A stretch of 18,337 nucleotides of DNA, from NCBI GenBank assembly GCA_028687415.1, contig JAQUAC010000013.1, positions 1 to 18,337 on the forward strand, read 5' to 3'. Below the pieces are notes generated by a model that saw only the letters and a list, made by a program, of their open reading frames with translations, was not told the origin of the DNA and did not search any database. This DNA comes from Acidocella sp. GTDB taxonomy: Bacteria > Pseudomonadota > Alphaproteobacteria > Acetobacterales > Acetobacteraceae. This document shows positions 1 to 8,083 of the stretch, piece by piece. Each line of letters starts with the position of its first letter. The first letter of the stretch is position 1. The translations under genes and the position numbers were made by a program.

Positions 1-430
1 GGCCCTCCGGTAGGCCGGGGGGCGGGGCGATATTCCGGGGTAAAGGCCGCGCCGGGGGCGTCGCGGGCGGGCGGGGCACTTGCTGCACAAAGCGCAGCCG
101 CTCCACCATGTTATGCCCCAGTGCCAGGTTCAGCCGGGAGATGACCTGCGGTTCCAGCAATTGCAGCTCCATGGCCGTGGGGCCAGTGCAGCCCAGCGTG
201 AGCGTGCCGCCGGCGAATTTCACCGGCACGGCGCGGGCGGCGAGGTCCGCCCCGGCCAGTTGCGGCCAGTCCGCCAGCAGTTGCGCGGCGGCGGGGGCGC
301 GGCGGCGGAAGGCCGGGCGCAGCACCGGGGCCAGCAGCCCGGCTATGCCGCGCGGGCCGTAGTTGCGTGGCAGCGGCTCCGGGGGCAAGTCTGACTCCCG
401 TGCAACACGCTTCTTCCTTTCCCCCGGCAC
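1..430 (-). CDS. DUF721 / DciA-like protein, 3' end cut by window edge
   Basis: An open frame runs from GTG at 430 to base 1 without a stop (143 codons seen). The core reads NYGPRGIAGLLAPVLRPAF, then RRRAPAAAQLLADWPQLAG, GGTLTLGCTGPTAMELQ and MVERLRFVQ. This is the DUF721 pattern, a family that includes the replicative-helicase loader DciA; in this family the domain gives a small nucleic-acid-binding protein. The visible end is proline-rich. Start choice: GTG 430 has a strong GGAAAGGAG about five bases upstream. ATG 475 and TTG 388 are in-frame alternatives with weaker or similar signals. The gene is divergent from mutY, a common alphaproteobacterial neighbour, and its 5' end overlaps the mutY 5' end. 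The family call is good; the helicase-loading role is inferred. Confidence 0.82.
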   Translation of the reverse strand, partial: MPGERKKRVARESDLPPEPLPRNYGPRGIAGLLAPVLRPAFRRRAPAAAQLLADWPQLAGADLAARAVPVKFAGGTLTLGCTGPTAMELQLLEPQVISRLNLALGHNMVERLRFVQQVPRPPATPPARPLPRNIAPPPGLPEG

Positions 431-1416
431 GGCAACTCCTTTCCTGGTACGCGAAACACCGCCGTCATCTGCCATGGCGCGCCGCTCCAGGCCAAGCCGC
501 GGAGCCATACCATGTCTGGCTCTCGGAGATCATGCTGCAACAGACTGTGGTGGCCACCGTGCATCCCTATTACGCCAAATTTCTGGCCGCGTATCCACGG
601 GTGGAAGATCTTGCCGCAGCATCGGTGGAGGATGTGTGCGGCCATTGGGCCGGGCTTGGCTACTACGCCCGCGCCCGCAACCTGCATAAATGCGCCGTGC
701 GCGTGGCCGAATTGGGCGGATTTCCGTGTACAATCGAGGGGCTGCGCGATTTACCCGGTATCGGGCCGTACACTGCCAATGCCATCGGCGCTATCGCCTT
801 CGGCCTGCCGGTGCTGCCGGTGGACGGCAATGTCGAGCGCATTGCCGCCCGCATCTTCGCCATCACCACGCCGCTGCCCGCGGGCAAGCCCGAAATCACC
901 GCCGCCGCGCAAGGCTTCATGGCGGATAAGGCGGCGCAAAAGGCGCCGAGTGATTTCGCCCAGGCGCTGTTCGATTTGGGCGCAAGCCTTTGCGCCCCAA
1001 AAAACCCGGATTGCCCAAGCTGCCCCTGGAAAGCCCATTGCCGGGCGCATCAGCAAGGCATTGCCGCCACCCTGCCCGCGCGGGCGAAGAAGCCTGAGCG
1101 CCCGCGCCGTATTGGCTCCGCCTACGTGCTGCTGGACAAAGCGGGCAACGTGCTGCTGCTGCGCCGCCCGCCGCGGGGGCTGCTGGGCGGCATGCTGGCC
1201 CTGCCGGAAACCCCGCCCGCTAGTGTCACCTGGGCGGAGGCGGGCAGCATCGAACATATTTTTACCCATTTCACCCTGACGTTGAGCGTGTTCGTGGCGC
1301 GGTGCAAAACCCTGCCCAAGGGCGCGCTCTCCGCCCCCGCCGCCACGGCGCAATTGCCCAGCGTGATGCGTAAAGCGCTTGACGCCGGGTGTCGGGCGCT
1401 CAACCATAACGCATGA
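367..1416 (+). CDS. mutY: A/G-specific adenine DNA glycosylase MutY
   Basis: The product (349 aa) removes adenine mispaired with 8-oxoguanine in base-excision repair. An HhH-GPD domain is followed by a 4Fe-4S cluster and a C-terminal NUDIX-like recognition domain. Catalytic Glu54 lies in LSEIMLQQT, the helix-hairpin-helix is LPGIGPYTA (129-137), and catalytic Asp153 lies in PVDGNVER. Cluster cysteines are 209, 216, 219 and 225 with the expected C-x6-C-x2-C-x5-C spacing. The C-terminal domain carries LLLRRPPRGLLGGMLALPE, like the MutY 8-oxoG-reading domain. The start is GTG 367 or GTG 400. Homology begins only near residue 22 and neither start has a convincing Shine-Dalgarno sequence. The stop overlaps the next gene by ATGA, implying translational coupling. 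The function is certain; the start is not. Confidence 0.96.
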   Translation: MAAAPGASLTPVQHASSFPPARQLLSWYAKHRRHLPWRAAPGQAAEPYHVWLSEIMLQQTVVATVHPYYAKFLAAYPRVEDLAAASVEDVCGHWAGLGYYARARNLHKCAVRVAELGGFPCTIEGLRDLPGIGPYTANAIGAIAFGLPVLPVDGNVERIAARIFAITTPLPAGKPEITAAAQGFMADKAAQKAPSDFAQALFDLGASLCAPKNPDCPSCPWKAHCRAHQQGIAATLPARAKKPERPRRIGSAYVLLDKAGNVLLLRRPPRGLLGGMLALPETPPASVTWAEAGSIEHIFTHFTLTLSVFVARCKTLPKGALSAPAATAQLPSVMRKALDAGCRALNHNA

Positions 1417-2435
1417 TGAGTGATCCGCATGATGGCCTGCTGGCCATTGATACCCATGTCGACATCCCCTGGCCGGATGGGCCCAGCCCGTTCGAGGACG
1501 GCCCGCGCTGCGTCGATCTACCCAAGCTGCGGAAAGGCCGCGTCGCCGCCGTGTGCTTCGCCGCTTACGTGCCGCAGGGGCCGCGCGACGCCGCCGGGCA
1601 TCTGGCCTCCAGCGGCCGGGCTCGCGCCATGCTGGCGGCCATCGCCGCCATGGCGCCGGCGGATGGCTCGGGCGGCATGCTCGCCACCACGGCGGATGGC
1701 ATCGAGGCCGCCTTCGCCGCAGGCAAGCCGGGCATCATCCCGGCTATCGAGAACGGCTACGCCATCGGGCGGGATATCTCATTGCTGGATGAATTCGCCG
1801 CCGCCGGGGTGCGCTACATCACCCTGACCCATAACGGGCATAACGAGATCGGCGACGCGGCCATCCCGCTGCCCAATCTGGGCGACCAGGAGGTCGAGCA
1901 TGGCGGGCTCTCGGATTTTGGCCAGTCGGCCATCGATCGCATGAACGAGCTGGGCATATTGGTCGATATCTCGCACAGCGCGAAATCCACCATGATGCAG
2001 GCGGCGCGGCGCTCGCGCAGCCCGGTACTGGCCACGCATTCCTGCATGCGGACGCTGTGCGACCATAAGCGCAACCTGGATGACGAGCAGCTGGAATTGC
2101 TCGCCGCCACGGGTGGGCTGGCGCAGATTACCCTCGTCTCCGGCTTTCTGCGCAGGCATGCCCACGCTAGTGACCTCACCGTGGCGGACATTGCCGACCA
2201 TGTGGATTACGCCGTGAAACGCATGGGCATCGACCATGTCGGTATCGGCACGGATTTCGATGGCGGCGGTGGCGTACGCGGCTTCATGAACGCCTCCCAG
2301 GTGCCGAACCTTACCGCCGAACTCGCCCGTCGTGGCTATAACCACGAGGAGTTGGCGAAAATCTGGGGTGGTAACTTCCTCCGCCTGCTGCGCCAAGCTG
2401 AGAGTCTGATTCCGGCGCAGCCGGTCCAGGCTTAA
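1413..2435 (+). CDS. Membrane dipeptidase, peptidase family M19
   Basis: A 340-residue zinc dipeptidase of the renal dipeptidase family, which hydrolyses dipeptides, including D-residue-containing ones in several bacterial members. The metal-site pattern is complete: HxD at His15/Asp17 (IDTHVDIP), bridging Glu113 (PAIENGYAIG), His188 (VDISHS) and His209 (ATHS), with the substrate-binding GIGTDFDGG near 277-285. No signal peptide is visible, so it is probably cytoplasmic despite the family name. It starts at ATG 1413 inside the mutY stop, so the two genes are almost surely co-transcribed; no functional link to repair is evident. Its stop lies two bases from the stop of the convergent membrane-protein gene and no terminator is seen between them. 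The physiological substrate cannot be read from sequence. Confidence 0.93.
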   Translation: MMSDPHDGLLAIDTHVDIPWPDGPSPFEDGPRCVDLPKLRKGRVAAVCFAAYVPQGPRDAAGHLASSGRARAMLAAIAAMAPADGSGGMLATTADGIEAAFAAGKPGIIPAIENGYAIGRDISLLDEFAAAGVRYITLTHNGHNEIGDAAIPLPNLGDQEVEHGGLSDFGQSAIDRMNELGILVDISHSAKSTMMQAARRSRSPVLATHSCMRTLCDHKRNLDDEQLELLAATGGLAQITLVSGFLRRHAHASDLTVADIADHVDYAVKRMGIDHVGIGTDFDGGGGVRGFMNASQVPNLTAELARRGYNHEELAKIWGGNFLRLLRQAESLIPAQPVQA

Positions 2436-2437
2436 GC

Positions 2438-2830
2438 TTATTTCCGCTCGCTGGTCAGGTATTCGGTCAGGGCGCCGGCGATAAGGGAGAGGATGATCGC
2501 CTTCTTCGGGTCCCGGCGGATGAGAATGCCAGCGAGGCGCGCGGCAATACCGAGCGAGCCGCCGAGATCAAGCGGGCCGGGCTGCTGCTTGCGCCGAATA
2601 TAGCGCAGAATCATGCCGCCAATGAAGCCGGTGAGACCGGCAATGACAAACAGCACACCACCAGTAATGACAGCGGCGGCGGCATTGCCGAAATGTTGCG
2701 CGACCCACAGGAAGAACCCGGCGACGAGGAAACCGAGCGCCGCCAGGGCGATGCAGAGCACCGCAGTGGCAACGCTCCCCCAGAGCGCGGCGCTTTTCAG
2801 AACAAGACTGGCGCGCCTGGAGACAGACAT
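2438..2830 (-). CDS. Small membrane protein, YqjE / phage-holin-like family
   Basis: A 130-residue protein. It has a basic N-terminus (SRRASLVLKS), two strong membrane segments (about 15-43 and 52-75), a basic cytoplasmic stretch RYIRRKQQPG, and a third, weaker hydrophobic segment near the C-terminus (KKAIILSLIAGALTEYL). The layout fits the holin superfamily III / YqjE-like proteins that are often encoded beside DUF883 (YqjD/ElaB) proteins. It follows the DUF883 gene by nine bases on the same strand and lacks a clear Shine-Dalgarno sequence, so it is probably translated by coupling. 'Holin' is a family label only: nothing phage-like surrounds it. In enterobacteria this pair is linked to stationary phase and the inner membrane; that role here is inference. 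Confidence 0.7.
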   Translation of the reverse strand: MSVSRRASLVLKSAALWGSVATAVLCIALAALGFLVAGFFLWVAQHFGNAAAAVITGGVLFVIAGLTGFIGGMILRYIRRKQQPGPLDLGGSLGIAARLAGILIRRDPKKAIILSLIAGALTEYLTSERK

Positions 2831-2839
2831 CGACTAGAC

Positions 2840-3178
2840 TTACTTGCGGCGCAGAAGCTGCGTGGCAAGCACACCGGCGCCAAAGGCGATAGCGATGCTA
2901 GCCAGCGGCCGGGTTTCAACCTGATGTTCAAGCTTGTTGACGGCATCCTTGCTGGTGCCCTTGATTTTGCAGGAGAGATGGCCAAGCTCCTCCTCCAGCG
3001 AGGCGATGCGCGAGGACAAACTACCACCATTCAGATAGGCGCTGATCTGGTCCAGCGCCTCATGGGCGTTATCGCTAAGCTTGCCTTTTACCCCGGCGAT
3101 CTCCGCGCGGAATTTATCGAACTCCTGCCTAAGGAAGCTGATGCTGGCATCGTTATGGTCGATTGGTGTTTCATTCAT
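2840..3178 (-). CDS. DUF883 (YqjD/ElaB-like) membrane-anchored protein
   Basis: A 112-residue protein with a charged, helical N-terminal two-thirds (FLRQEFDKFRAEIAGVKGKL, then SSRIASLEEELGHL) likely to form coiled coil. The C-terminal tail RPLASIAIAFGAGVLATQLL ends in RRK, the typical short glycine-rich anchor of DUF883 proteins. E. coli YqjD and ElaB of this family attach ribosomes to the inner membrane in stationary phase; the same role here is inferred. A longer in-frame ATG exists at 3220, but ATG 3178 (MNETPIDHN) is preceded by a perfect AGGAGG at seven bases, so the short form is chosen. It heads a two-gene unit with the downstream YqjE-like gene. A TATAGT hexamer at 3249-3244 on this strand is a possible -10 box without a clear -35. 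Confidence 0.78.
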   Translation of the reverse strand: MNETPIDHNDASISFLRQEFDKFRAEIAGVKGKLSDNAHEALDQISAYLNGGSLSSRIASLEEELGHLSCKIKGTSKDAVNKLEHQVETRPLASIAIAFGAGVLATQLLRRK

Positions 3179-3185
3179 GTGCAAA

Positions 3186-3191
3186 CCTCCT
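3186..3191 (-). promoter_or_regulatory. Perfect Shine-Dalgarno AGGAGG fixing the DUF883 start
   Basis: CCTCCT on the plus strand reads AGGAGG on the minus strand, seven bases before ATG 3178. It rejects the upstream ATG at 3220 as the likely start. Confidence 0.85.
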
Positions 3192-3344
3192 GGCTGACGA
3201 TCTACCACTTCGTCGGGCATCGTAAGCTTTTCAACGGCATTCGACTATAATTGCCGGTAATGCGCAACAGCCTTGCGGTGGCTGCGGGGTTGAGTAGCGG
3301 TTTGGCTTGCGTGGCGTGGGGGTGAGTGGCATGTCCGCATATTC

Positions 3345-4406
3345 ATGCAAGCATTCACGTTCCGGCTCCGGGCCTCGGTGGCGCTGCTTTTGGTGGTGGC
3401 GGGGGGAGGCGTGGCGCGGGCGCAATTCTCTATGTTCGCCGGGGCGCCGAACTCGCTGGCCCCGCTGGTGCGGGCTGTTGCCCCCAGCGTGGTAGGCATA
3501 GAGGTGACGGAAGCGCCGGAGACCTCGCCCCCTCCAGCTTTGGCGCCGTTGCAGCCGGGCGGCCATGCCCATGCGCCGCATCTCGCCCAGGCGGCGGGCT
3601 CGGGCTTCATCATCAGCCCTGACGGCATGATCGTCACCAATGACCACGTAATCGCCGGAGCCGCGCATATCGGCGTGACGCTGGATAATGGCGAGCATTA
3701 CACCGCCCGGCTAATCGGCGCGGACGACCTGACGGATATCGCTGTCATTAAAATCTTGTCATCCCATCCGCTATCGGCGGCGCGCTGGGGGGACTCCTCC
3801 ACCGCCCAGGTGGGAGATTGGGTGCTGGCTGCCGGCAACCCGTTCGCGCTCGGCAACTCATTCACATTAGGCATCATTTCCGCCGAGGGGCGGGATATTG
3901 GCGATGGTCCGTTCACACATTTCCTGCAGCTGGACGCGCCGATAAACCCCGGTAATTCCGGTGGCCCCGCATTCAGCATGGCGGGCACGGTGATTGGTAT
4001 AAATTCAGCTATAGTCTCGCCTTCCGGCGGGTCGGTGGGGATTGGCTTCGCCATTCCCAGCAACAGCGCGGCTCCGATCGTCAGTACGCTGATTGCTCAC
4101 GGTGCGGTGGCGCGCGGATGGCTAGGCGTCTCTGTGCAGGACCCGGCGGGGGGGGCGCAGGCGGCCGACGGCGGCGCGGTCATCACTGGAATAGAGCCCG
4201 GAGGACCAGCGGACCGGGCCGGACTTGTCCCCGCCGAGATGGTGCTTACAGTTAACGGCGATTCAATCTCCGGCGCGGCGGGGCTGACCCGCGCCATTGC
4301 CTCCATGCTGCCAGGCAGTAAGGTGCTGCTAGGGGTCAGCAGAGATAACCATATATTTCAAACACTGGTTATCGTCGGGCGCCGGCCGGTTCAGTTAGGG
4401 GAATAA
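3345..4406 (+). CDS. Periplasmic trypsin-like serine protease with one PDZ domain (HtrA/DegS type)
   Basis: The 353-residue protein begins with a signal peptide or signal anchor (FRLRASVALLLVVAGGGVARA, about 6-26; possible cleavage after ARA). The trypsin-like domain has a full triad: His101 (VTNDHVI), Asp131 (LTDIAVI) and Ser205 (NPGNSGGPA). A single PDZ domain covers about 255-345 (RGWLGVSVQD, then AVITGIEPGGPADRAGL). Length and one-PDZ layout match DegS more than two-PDZ DegP. Between the first strand and the catalytic core lies a proline- and histidine-rich insert (about 58-82, with HAHAPH at 74-79). It opens an operon with a response regulator (2-base gap) and a histidine kinase, suggesting envelope-stress or protein-quality control in the periplasm. 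The start has only a weak ribosome site. A DegS-like signalling role versus general proteolysis cannot be decided here. Confidence 0.92.
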   Translation: MQAFTFRLRASVALLLVVAGGGVARAQFSMFAGAPNSLAPLVRAVAPSVVGIEVTEAPETSPPPALAPLQPGGHAHAPHLAQAAGSGFIISPDGMIVTNDHVIAGAAHIGVTLDNGEHYTARLIGADDLTDIAVIKILSSHPLSAARWGDSSTAQVGDWVLAAGNPFALGNSFTLGIISAEGRDIGDGPFTHFLQLDAPINPGNSGGPAFSMAGTVIGINSAIVSPSGGSVGIGFAIPSNSAAPIVSTLIAHGAVARGWLGVSVQDPAGGAQAADGGAVITGIEPGGPADRAGLVPAEMVLTVNGDSISGAAGLTRAIASMLPGSKVLLGVSRDNHIFQTLVIVGRRPVQLGE

Positions 4407-4408
4407 GA

Positions 4409-5092
4409 ATGCGGATACTGGTCGTGGAGGACGATAAAGACGTGGCCAGCTTTGTCGTGAAGGGGTTGCGCGAGGCGGGGCATACCGTGGAGCATGCCGA
4501 TAACGGGCGGGACGGTCTGTTCCTTGCCGCATCAGAAAATTTCGACGCAATCATTCTGGACCGCATGCTGCCCGGCGGCATAGACGGTCTGCGCCTGCTG
4601 GAAACATTGCGCGGCCAGGACAATGCCACACCGGTCCTATTCCTCTCGGCGCTTGGCCAGGTCGACGACCGGGTGAAGGGGCTGAAAGCCGGCGGTGACG
4701 ATTACCTGACCAAGCCCTTTGCTTTCGCTGAGCTGCTGGCGCGGGTGGAGGCGCTGACCCGCCGCGGCAAGAATGACGGCCCGGCCACGCGCCTGCTCGT
4801 GGGAGATCTGGAGATGGACCTGCTGTCGCGCACCGTGCGCCGCGGCCAGCACAAGATCGACCTGCAGCCGCGCGAATTCCGTCTGCTGGAATATCTGATG
4901 CGCCATGCCGGGCAGGTCGTCACCCGCACCATGCTGCTGGAAGGCGTGTGGGATTACCATTTTGACCCGCAAACGAATGTGATCGATGTGCACGTCTCAC
5001 GCCTGCGCCAGAAGATAGACAAGCCTTTCGAGCTTCCGCTGCTGCATACCGTGCGCAATGCCGGTTACATGCTGCGTGCCGAAGAGGTCTAG
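4409..5092 (+). CDS. OmpR-family two-component response regulator
   Basis: A 227-residue regulator. The receiver domain (1-120) has acidic pocket Glu7/Asp8/Asp9, phospho-acceptor Asp51 (AIILDRMLPGG) and conserved lysine in DDYLTKPF. The C-terminal winged helix ends with TNVIDVHVSRLRQKID, the OmpR/PhoB signature; the wording (LDRMLPGGIDGL, QVVTRTMLLEGVWDYHFDP) is closest to the CzcR/CopR/QseB side of the family. ATG 4409 lies two bases after the protease stop, with AGGGGAA as ribosome site inside the protease end, so the genes are coupled. It presumably controls its own operon and envelope genes after phosphorylation by the kinase that follows. The signal and targets are not deducible. Confidence 0.95.
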   Translation: MRILVVEDDKDVASFVVKGLREAGHTVEHADNGRDGLFLAASENFDAIILDRMLPGGIDGLRLLETLRGQDNATPVLFLSALGQVDDRVKGLKAGGDDYLTKPFAFAELLARVEALTRRGKNDGPATRLLVGDLEMDLLSRTVRRGQHKIDLQPREFRLLEYLMRHAGQVVTRTMLLEGVWDYHFDPQTNVIDVHVSRLRQKIDKPFELPLLHTVRNAGYMLRAEEV

Positions 5093-5112
5093 CCCCGGCA
5101 CGCCGGATCGTG

Positions 5113-6546
5113 ATGAATAAGCTCAAGTTCTTGAGTTTCGGTCTGTCGAGGCCGCCGGCAAAAGCCCGGCGACCGGCGCGGCGGTATCCCTGGCTTCTAA
5201 TCCGTTCGGCCGGAATACGTTTTGCCCTTGTCTACGCCGTGGTGTTTGGCCTCTCAGCCTTCTTGCTCGCCATTTCGCTTTGGTACTCCACCTTGGGGCT
5301 GTTGCAGCGCCAGGTGGAGAGTGCCGTGCGCACCGATATCGCGGCGTTGCTGGAGCACGAGACGATCGGCGGTCTGCCCTCGGTCATTTCCGCCATCCGG
5401 GGCCGGTTGGCCGATGCAGGGGGCAGTGACGGGATCTATTTGTTGGCCGATCCGTCAGGGAACCGGATTGCAGGCAATCTCGACCGCTGGCCGGTGGGGC
5501 TGAACAATGACGAGGTCTGGTACCAACTGCCGGTGAGCCGCAATGGCGAGAGCAGCATCGCGTTGCTGCGTGCCGAGAACCTGCCGGATGGTGTGCGGCT
5601 GCTGGTGGGCCGGGATGTGCGCGCACGCGCACAGCTGAGCATGGTGCTGCAGAAGGGGCTGATCTGGGCCGCCTGCCTGATGGTCGTGCTCGGCGTGCTG
5701 GGAGCACTGCTCATCCGCTCACTGTTCCGGCGCATGATCGGCAATATTGCCACGACCACCAGGGCCATCGCGCGCGGCGATCTCGCGCGCCGGGTGCCGC
5801 TAACTGGGCTGGGTGATGAGTTCGATGAGCTTGCCGTCATCATCAACGACATGCTGGAGCGTATCTCGCGGCTGATGGACGGTGTGCGACAGGTTTCCAA
5901 CGCTATCGCGCACGATCTGCGCACGCCGATTACGCGCGCGCGTACGCGGCTGGAGGATGCCGCCCGGTATGCGCGTGAACCAGCGGAGATGGAGCAGGCC
6001 ATAGAGCGCGCCATGCTGGATCTTGACGGTATTGTTGCCGTGTTCGAGGCGTTGCTGCGCATCGCCGAGATTGAAGCCGGATCGCGCCGTGCCGCCTTTG
6101 CCGTTATCGACCTAGCGCCACTGCTGCGTGACATGGATGAGTTGTACAGCGCCGTGGCTGAAGAGCGGGGGCTGTGCCTGCAAACCGTGATCCAGGCACC
6201 GTTGCCAGTGCTGGGAGACCGCGAGCTGGTGCAGCAGGCGGTGGCGAACCTTCTCGACAATGCCTTGAAATTTTCGCCGCCGTCGACGGTGATCTTGCTC
6301 ACGGCGCGGTTGGAGGAATCGGTGGTGGAAATTTCGGTGGCGGATCGCGGTAGCGGGATTGCTGAGCAGGACCGTGATCGCGCGATGGAGCGGTTTTTCC
6401 GGGGGGAAGCCGCACGCAACACCTCGGGCTCCGGGTTGGGGTTGGCCCTGGTGGTGGCGGTGGCGCAGCTGCATAACGGCACGCTGCAATTGATGGATAA
6501 TCATCCCGGCCTGCGTGCGGTGCTCTGCATTCCGGCACGGGGGTAA
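5113..6546 (+). CDS. Membrane histidine kinase with HAMP domain, partner of the upstream regulator
   Basis: A roughly 477-residue sensor kinase. There is a basic N-terminus, a first membrane helix at about 37-59, a periplasmic sensor region of roughly 120 residues with no recognised domain, and a second helix at about 182-204 (ACLMVVLGVLGALLI). A HAMP linker (RAIARGDLARRVPLTGLGDE) follows, then HisKA with phospho-acceptor His267 in IAHDLRTPITRAR. The HATPase domain has an N box (NLLDNALKFSPP), G1 (DRGSGIAEQD) and G2 (GSGLGLALV). GTG 5110 directly precedes ATG 5113 and either could initiate. It closes the protease-regulator-kinase operon, 20 bases after the regulator. The protease as a neighbour suggests sensing of periplasmic stress, which is inference. 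Confidence 0.94.
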   Translation: MNKLKFLSFGLSRPPAKARRPARRYPWLLIRSAGIRFALVYAVVFGLSAFLLAISLWYSTLGLLQRQVESAVRTDIAALLEHETIGGLPSVISAIRGRLADAGGSDGIYLLADPSGNRIAGNLDRWPVGLNNDEVWYQLPVSRNGESSIALLRAENLPDGVRLLVGRDVRARAQLSMVLQKGLIWAACLMVVLGVLGALLIRSLFRRMIGNIATTTRAIARGDLARRVPLTGLGDEFDELAVIINDMLERISRLMDGVRQVSNAIAHDLRTPITRARTRLEDAARYAREPAEMEQAIERAMLDLDGIVAVFEALLRIAEIEAGSRRAAFAVIDLAPLLRDMDELYSAVAEERGLCLQTVIQAPLPVLGDRELVQQAVANLLDNALKFSPPSTVILLTARLEESVVEISVADRGSGIAEQDRDRAMERFFRGEAARNTSGSGLGLALVVAVAQLHNGTLQLMDNHPGLRAVLCIPARG

Positions 6547-6548
6547 CA

Positions 6549-6580
6549 AAAACCGGCGCCGCTTTCACGGCACCGGTTTT
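6549..6580. terminator. Bidirectional intrinsic terminator between the kinase and permease genes
   Basis: AAAACCGG then GCCG on the left pairs with CGGC then CCGGTTTT on the right, around a six-base loop (6562-6567). One C/A mismatch (6557/6572) becomes a G-U pair in the minus-strand RNA. The A tract on one side and T tract on the other let it serve both convergent genes, whose stops lie at 6546 and 6588. Confidence 0.85.
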
Positions 6581-6587
6581 GGCTGGG

Positions 6588-7973
6588 TTACGAGATTTCG
6601 ACTGCCGCCGTCTCCAGATCATGCTCGATGCCCGCCAGAACCTGCGGCGAGCGGAGGCGTACAAAGGTGAACCACGCAAAGCCGAGCAGCAGGTAGGCCC
6701 CGAACGCGTAGGGGAAGTAGTTATATGGTGCTGACGGCACCGGGTACACGCTGCCGCCCAGGGCGAAGAGCATGAAGACCACGCCCAGCACGCCGGTCAC
6801 CACGGTGCCAAGCTTCAGTTCGCCCGTGCCTTTGAGGAACACCGGTGCCGCAATGGAGCAGAGCGCGTACACGATGATGAAGCCGTAAGAGGCGAGCGTG
6901 CCATACCAGCCATAGGTGTTGGTTTCGGCTTGGCCAGAGAAAGCGGCGCAGACCACGAAGTTCAGCACGGCGCCGCAGGTGAGCGCGATGATGGGGGTGC
7001 GGTGCGTCTTGTTCACCAGGCCCATTGAGTTGTGTACGAACTGGTAGCGGCCGAGTGAGAACAGCATGCGGCCGAACGCGTTCAGAGAGGCCAGGGCGCA
7101 GGCGAAAGAGGATACGGTGGCGCCGAAATACACCGGGGCGGTCATCCATTTACCGACCTTGTTGGTGATGTCGCCGATTGGCGCGGCACTGCTGCCAAGG
7201 GCGGCGGCATCATCCCCGAAGCCCTGGGTGATGGCATAGGTGGTGATCATGAAGAACAGGCCCGAGGAGACCGCCGTCCAGATAATTGCCTTGGGAATGG
7301 TAACGTGCGGGTTCTTGGTCTCCTTGCCCAGCGAGGCAGCGGATTCGAAGCCCACGAAGGAGAAGATGCCGAACACGATGGCCTGGGTGATGCCGCCAAA
7401 GCTGGCCCCCTTGAGGCTGAGCTGTGTGGTGTCTGGCTTGAAGCCGGAATGTGCCAGGGTAACGACGATCACCGCCAGGATGATAGTCATCGAGATACCC
7501 TCAAGCGTGAGGCCGATGCGCGAGGAGATCCGCACGTCGCGCGTCGCGAACATCCAGATCAGCCCTGAGATGATGAGGTACATCACCGCGTTCGGGACCG
7601 CGAGGGTGATGCCGAGGGAGGCGAAGAAGGTCTTCACGAAAATGGAAGTGGCGATGGTGAGCGCCATGGCAGTGAAGAGATATGCCGCGAGCATGGCCCA
7701 GCCGGACAGCACGCCCCAGACCGGCCCCAGGCTGCGCGACACATAAATGAAGAACGAGCCAGCCGCTGGAATACGCCCGGCCAGCTTGGAGATGTTCAGC
7801 GCCACGATGAACAGCGCCGCCGTGCAGAGCATGAAGACGAACCAGGACGCCGTTCCGGCCATGCTGGCAACGACCGCAACCGACAGGGCGGGCGTCAAGG
7901 TGGGTGAGACATTGGCCACAGACTGGCCGAGTGTCTCGACGAACGATAGGCTATCCTTACGCAACTCCGACAT
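6588..7973 (-). CDS. APC-superfamily amino-acid permease
   Basis: A 461-residue, strongly hydrophobic protein with about 12 membrane helices. Family marks are the N-terminal unwound-helix region (GQSVANVSPTLTPALSV), the loop SKLAGRIPAAGSFFIYVSRSLGP, and helix 6 with FGIFSFVGFESAASLGKETKNP followed by IPKAI, all typical of APC transporters (YhdG/CAT-like). It should import amino acids or amines by coupling to protons; the substrate is unknown. A longer frame begins at 8021, but ATG 7973 (MSELRKDSLSF) has GGGGA six bases upstream and matches the family start. It is transcribed alone, downstream of and in the same direction as ntrX, with a 165-base gap. Nitrogen control by the adjacent Ntr genes is possible, but no sigma54 promoter with correct -24/-12 spacing was found. 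Confidence 0.92.
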   Translation of the reverse strand: MSELRKDSLSFVETLGQSVANVSPTLTPALSVAVVASMAGTASWFVFMLCTAALFIVALNISKLAGRIPAAGSFFIYVSRSLGPVWGVLSGWAMLAAYLFTAMALTIATSIFVKTFFASLGITLAVPNAVMYLIISGLIWMFATRDVRISSRIGLTLEGISMTIILAVIVVTLAHSGFKPDTTQLSLKGASFGGITQAIVFGIFSFVGFESAASLGKETKNPHVTIPKAIIWTAVSSGLFFMITTYAITQGFGDDAAALGSSAAPIGDITNKVGKWMTAPVYFGATVSSFACALASLNAFGRMLFSLGRYQFVHNSMGLVNKTHRTPIIALTCGAVLNFVVCAAFSGQAETNTYGWYGTLASYGFIIVYALCSIAAPVFLKGTGELKLGTVVTGVLGVVFMLFALGGSVYPVPSAPYNYFPYAFGAYLLLGFAWFTFVRLRSPQVLAGIEHDLETAAVEIS

Positions 7974-8083
7974 CGAAAATCCCCGTGGTTCTGGCTGGAA
8001 CCCGTGAGACCGGCAAAGCAAACCCTGAACGCCACCGGCATATTAAGGCACCGGAGGTCGCAAGGTTTCTTTTAACTCAAAAA

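Noticed and set aside
2438..3178. Prophage remnant suggested by the holin-like protein
   Set aside because: No other phage gene, attachment site or compositional change is seen; the protein pairs with DUF883, a chromosomal envelope arrangement.
3140..3220. Longer start for the DUF883 gene at ATG 3220
   Set aside because: The perfect AGGAGG sits directly before ATG 3178, and the extra residues (MPDEVVDRQPGG) are not family-like.
5436..6482. Minus-strand ORF of 348 codons
   Set aside because: It is antisense to the histidine kinase, Ser/Arg-rich and without domains.
7974..8060. Possible sigma54 promoter upstream of the permease (TGGC followed by TTGC on the minus strand)
   Set aside because: The distance between the GG and GC elements is two bases too long for a -24/-12 promoter, so NtrC control is not supported.
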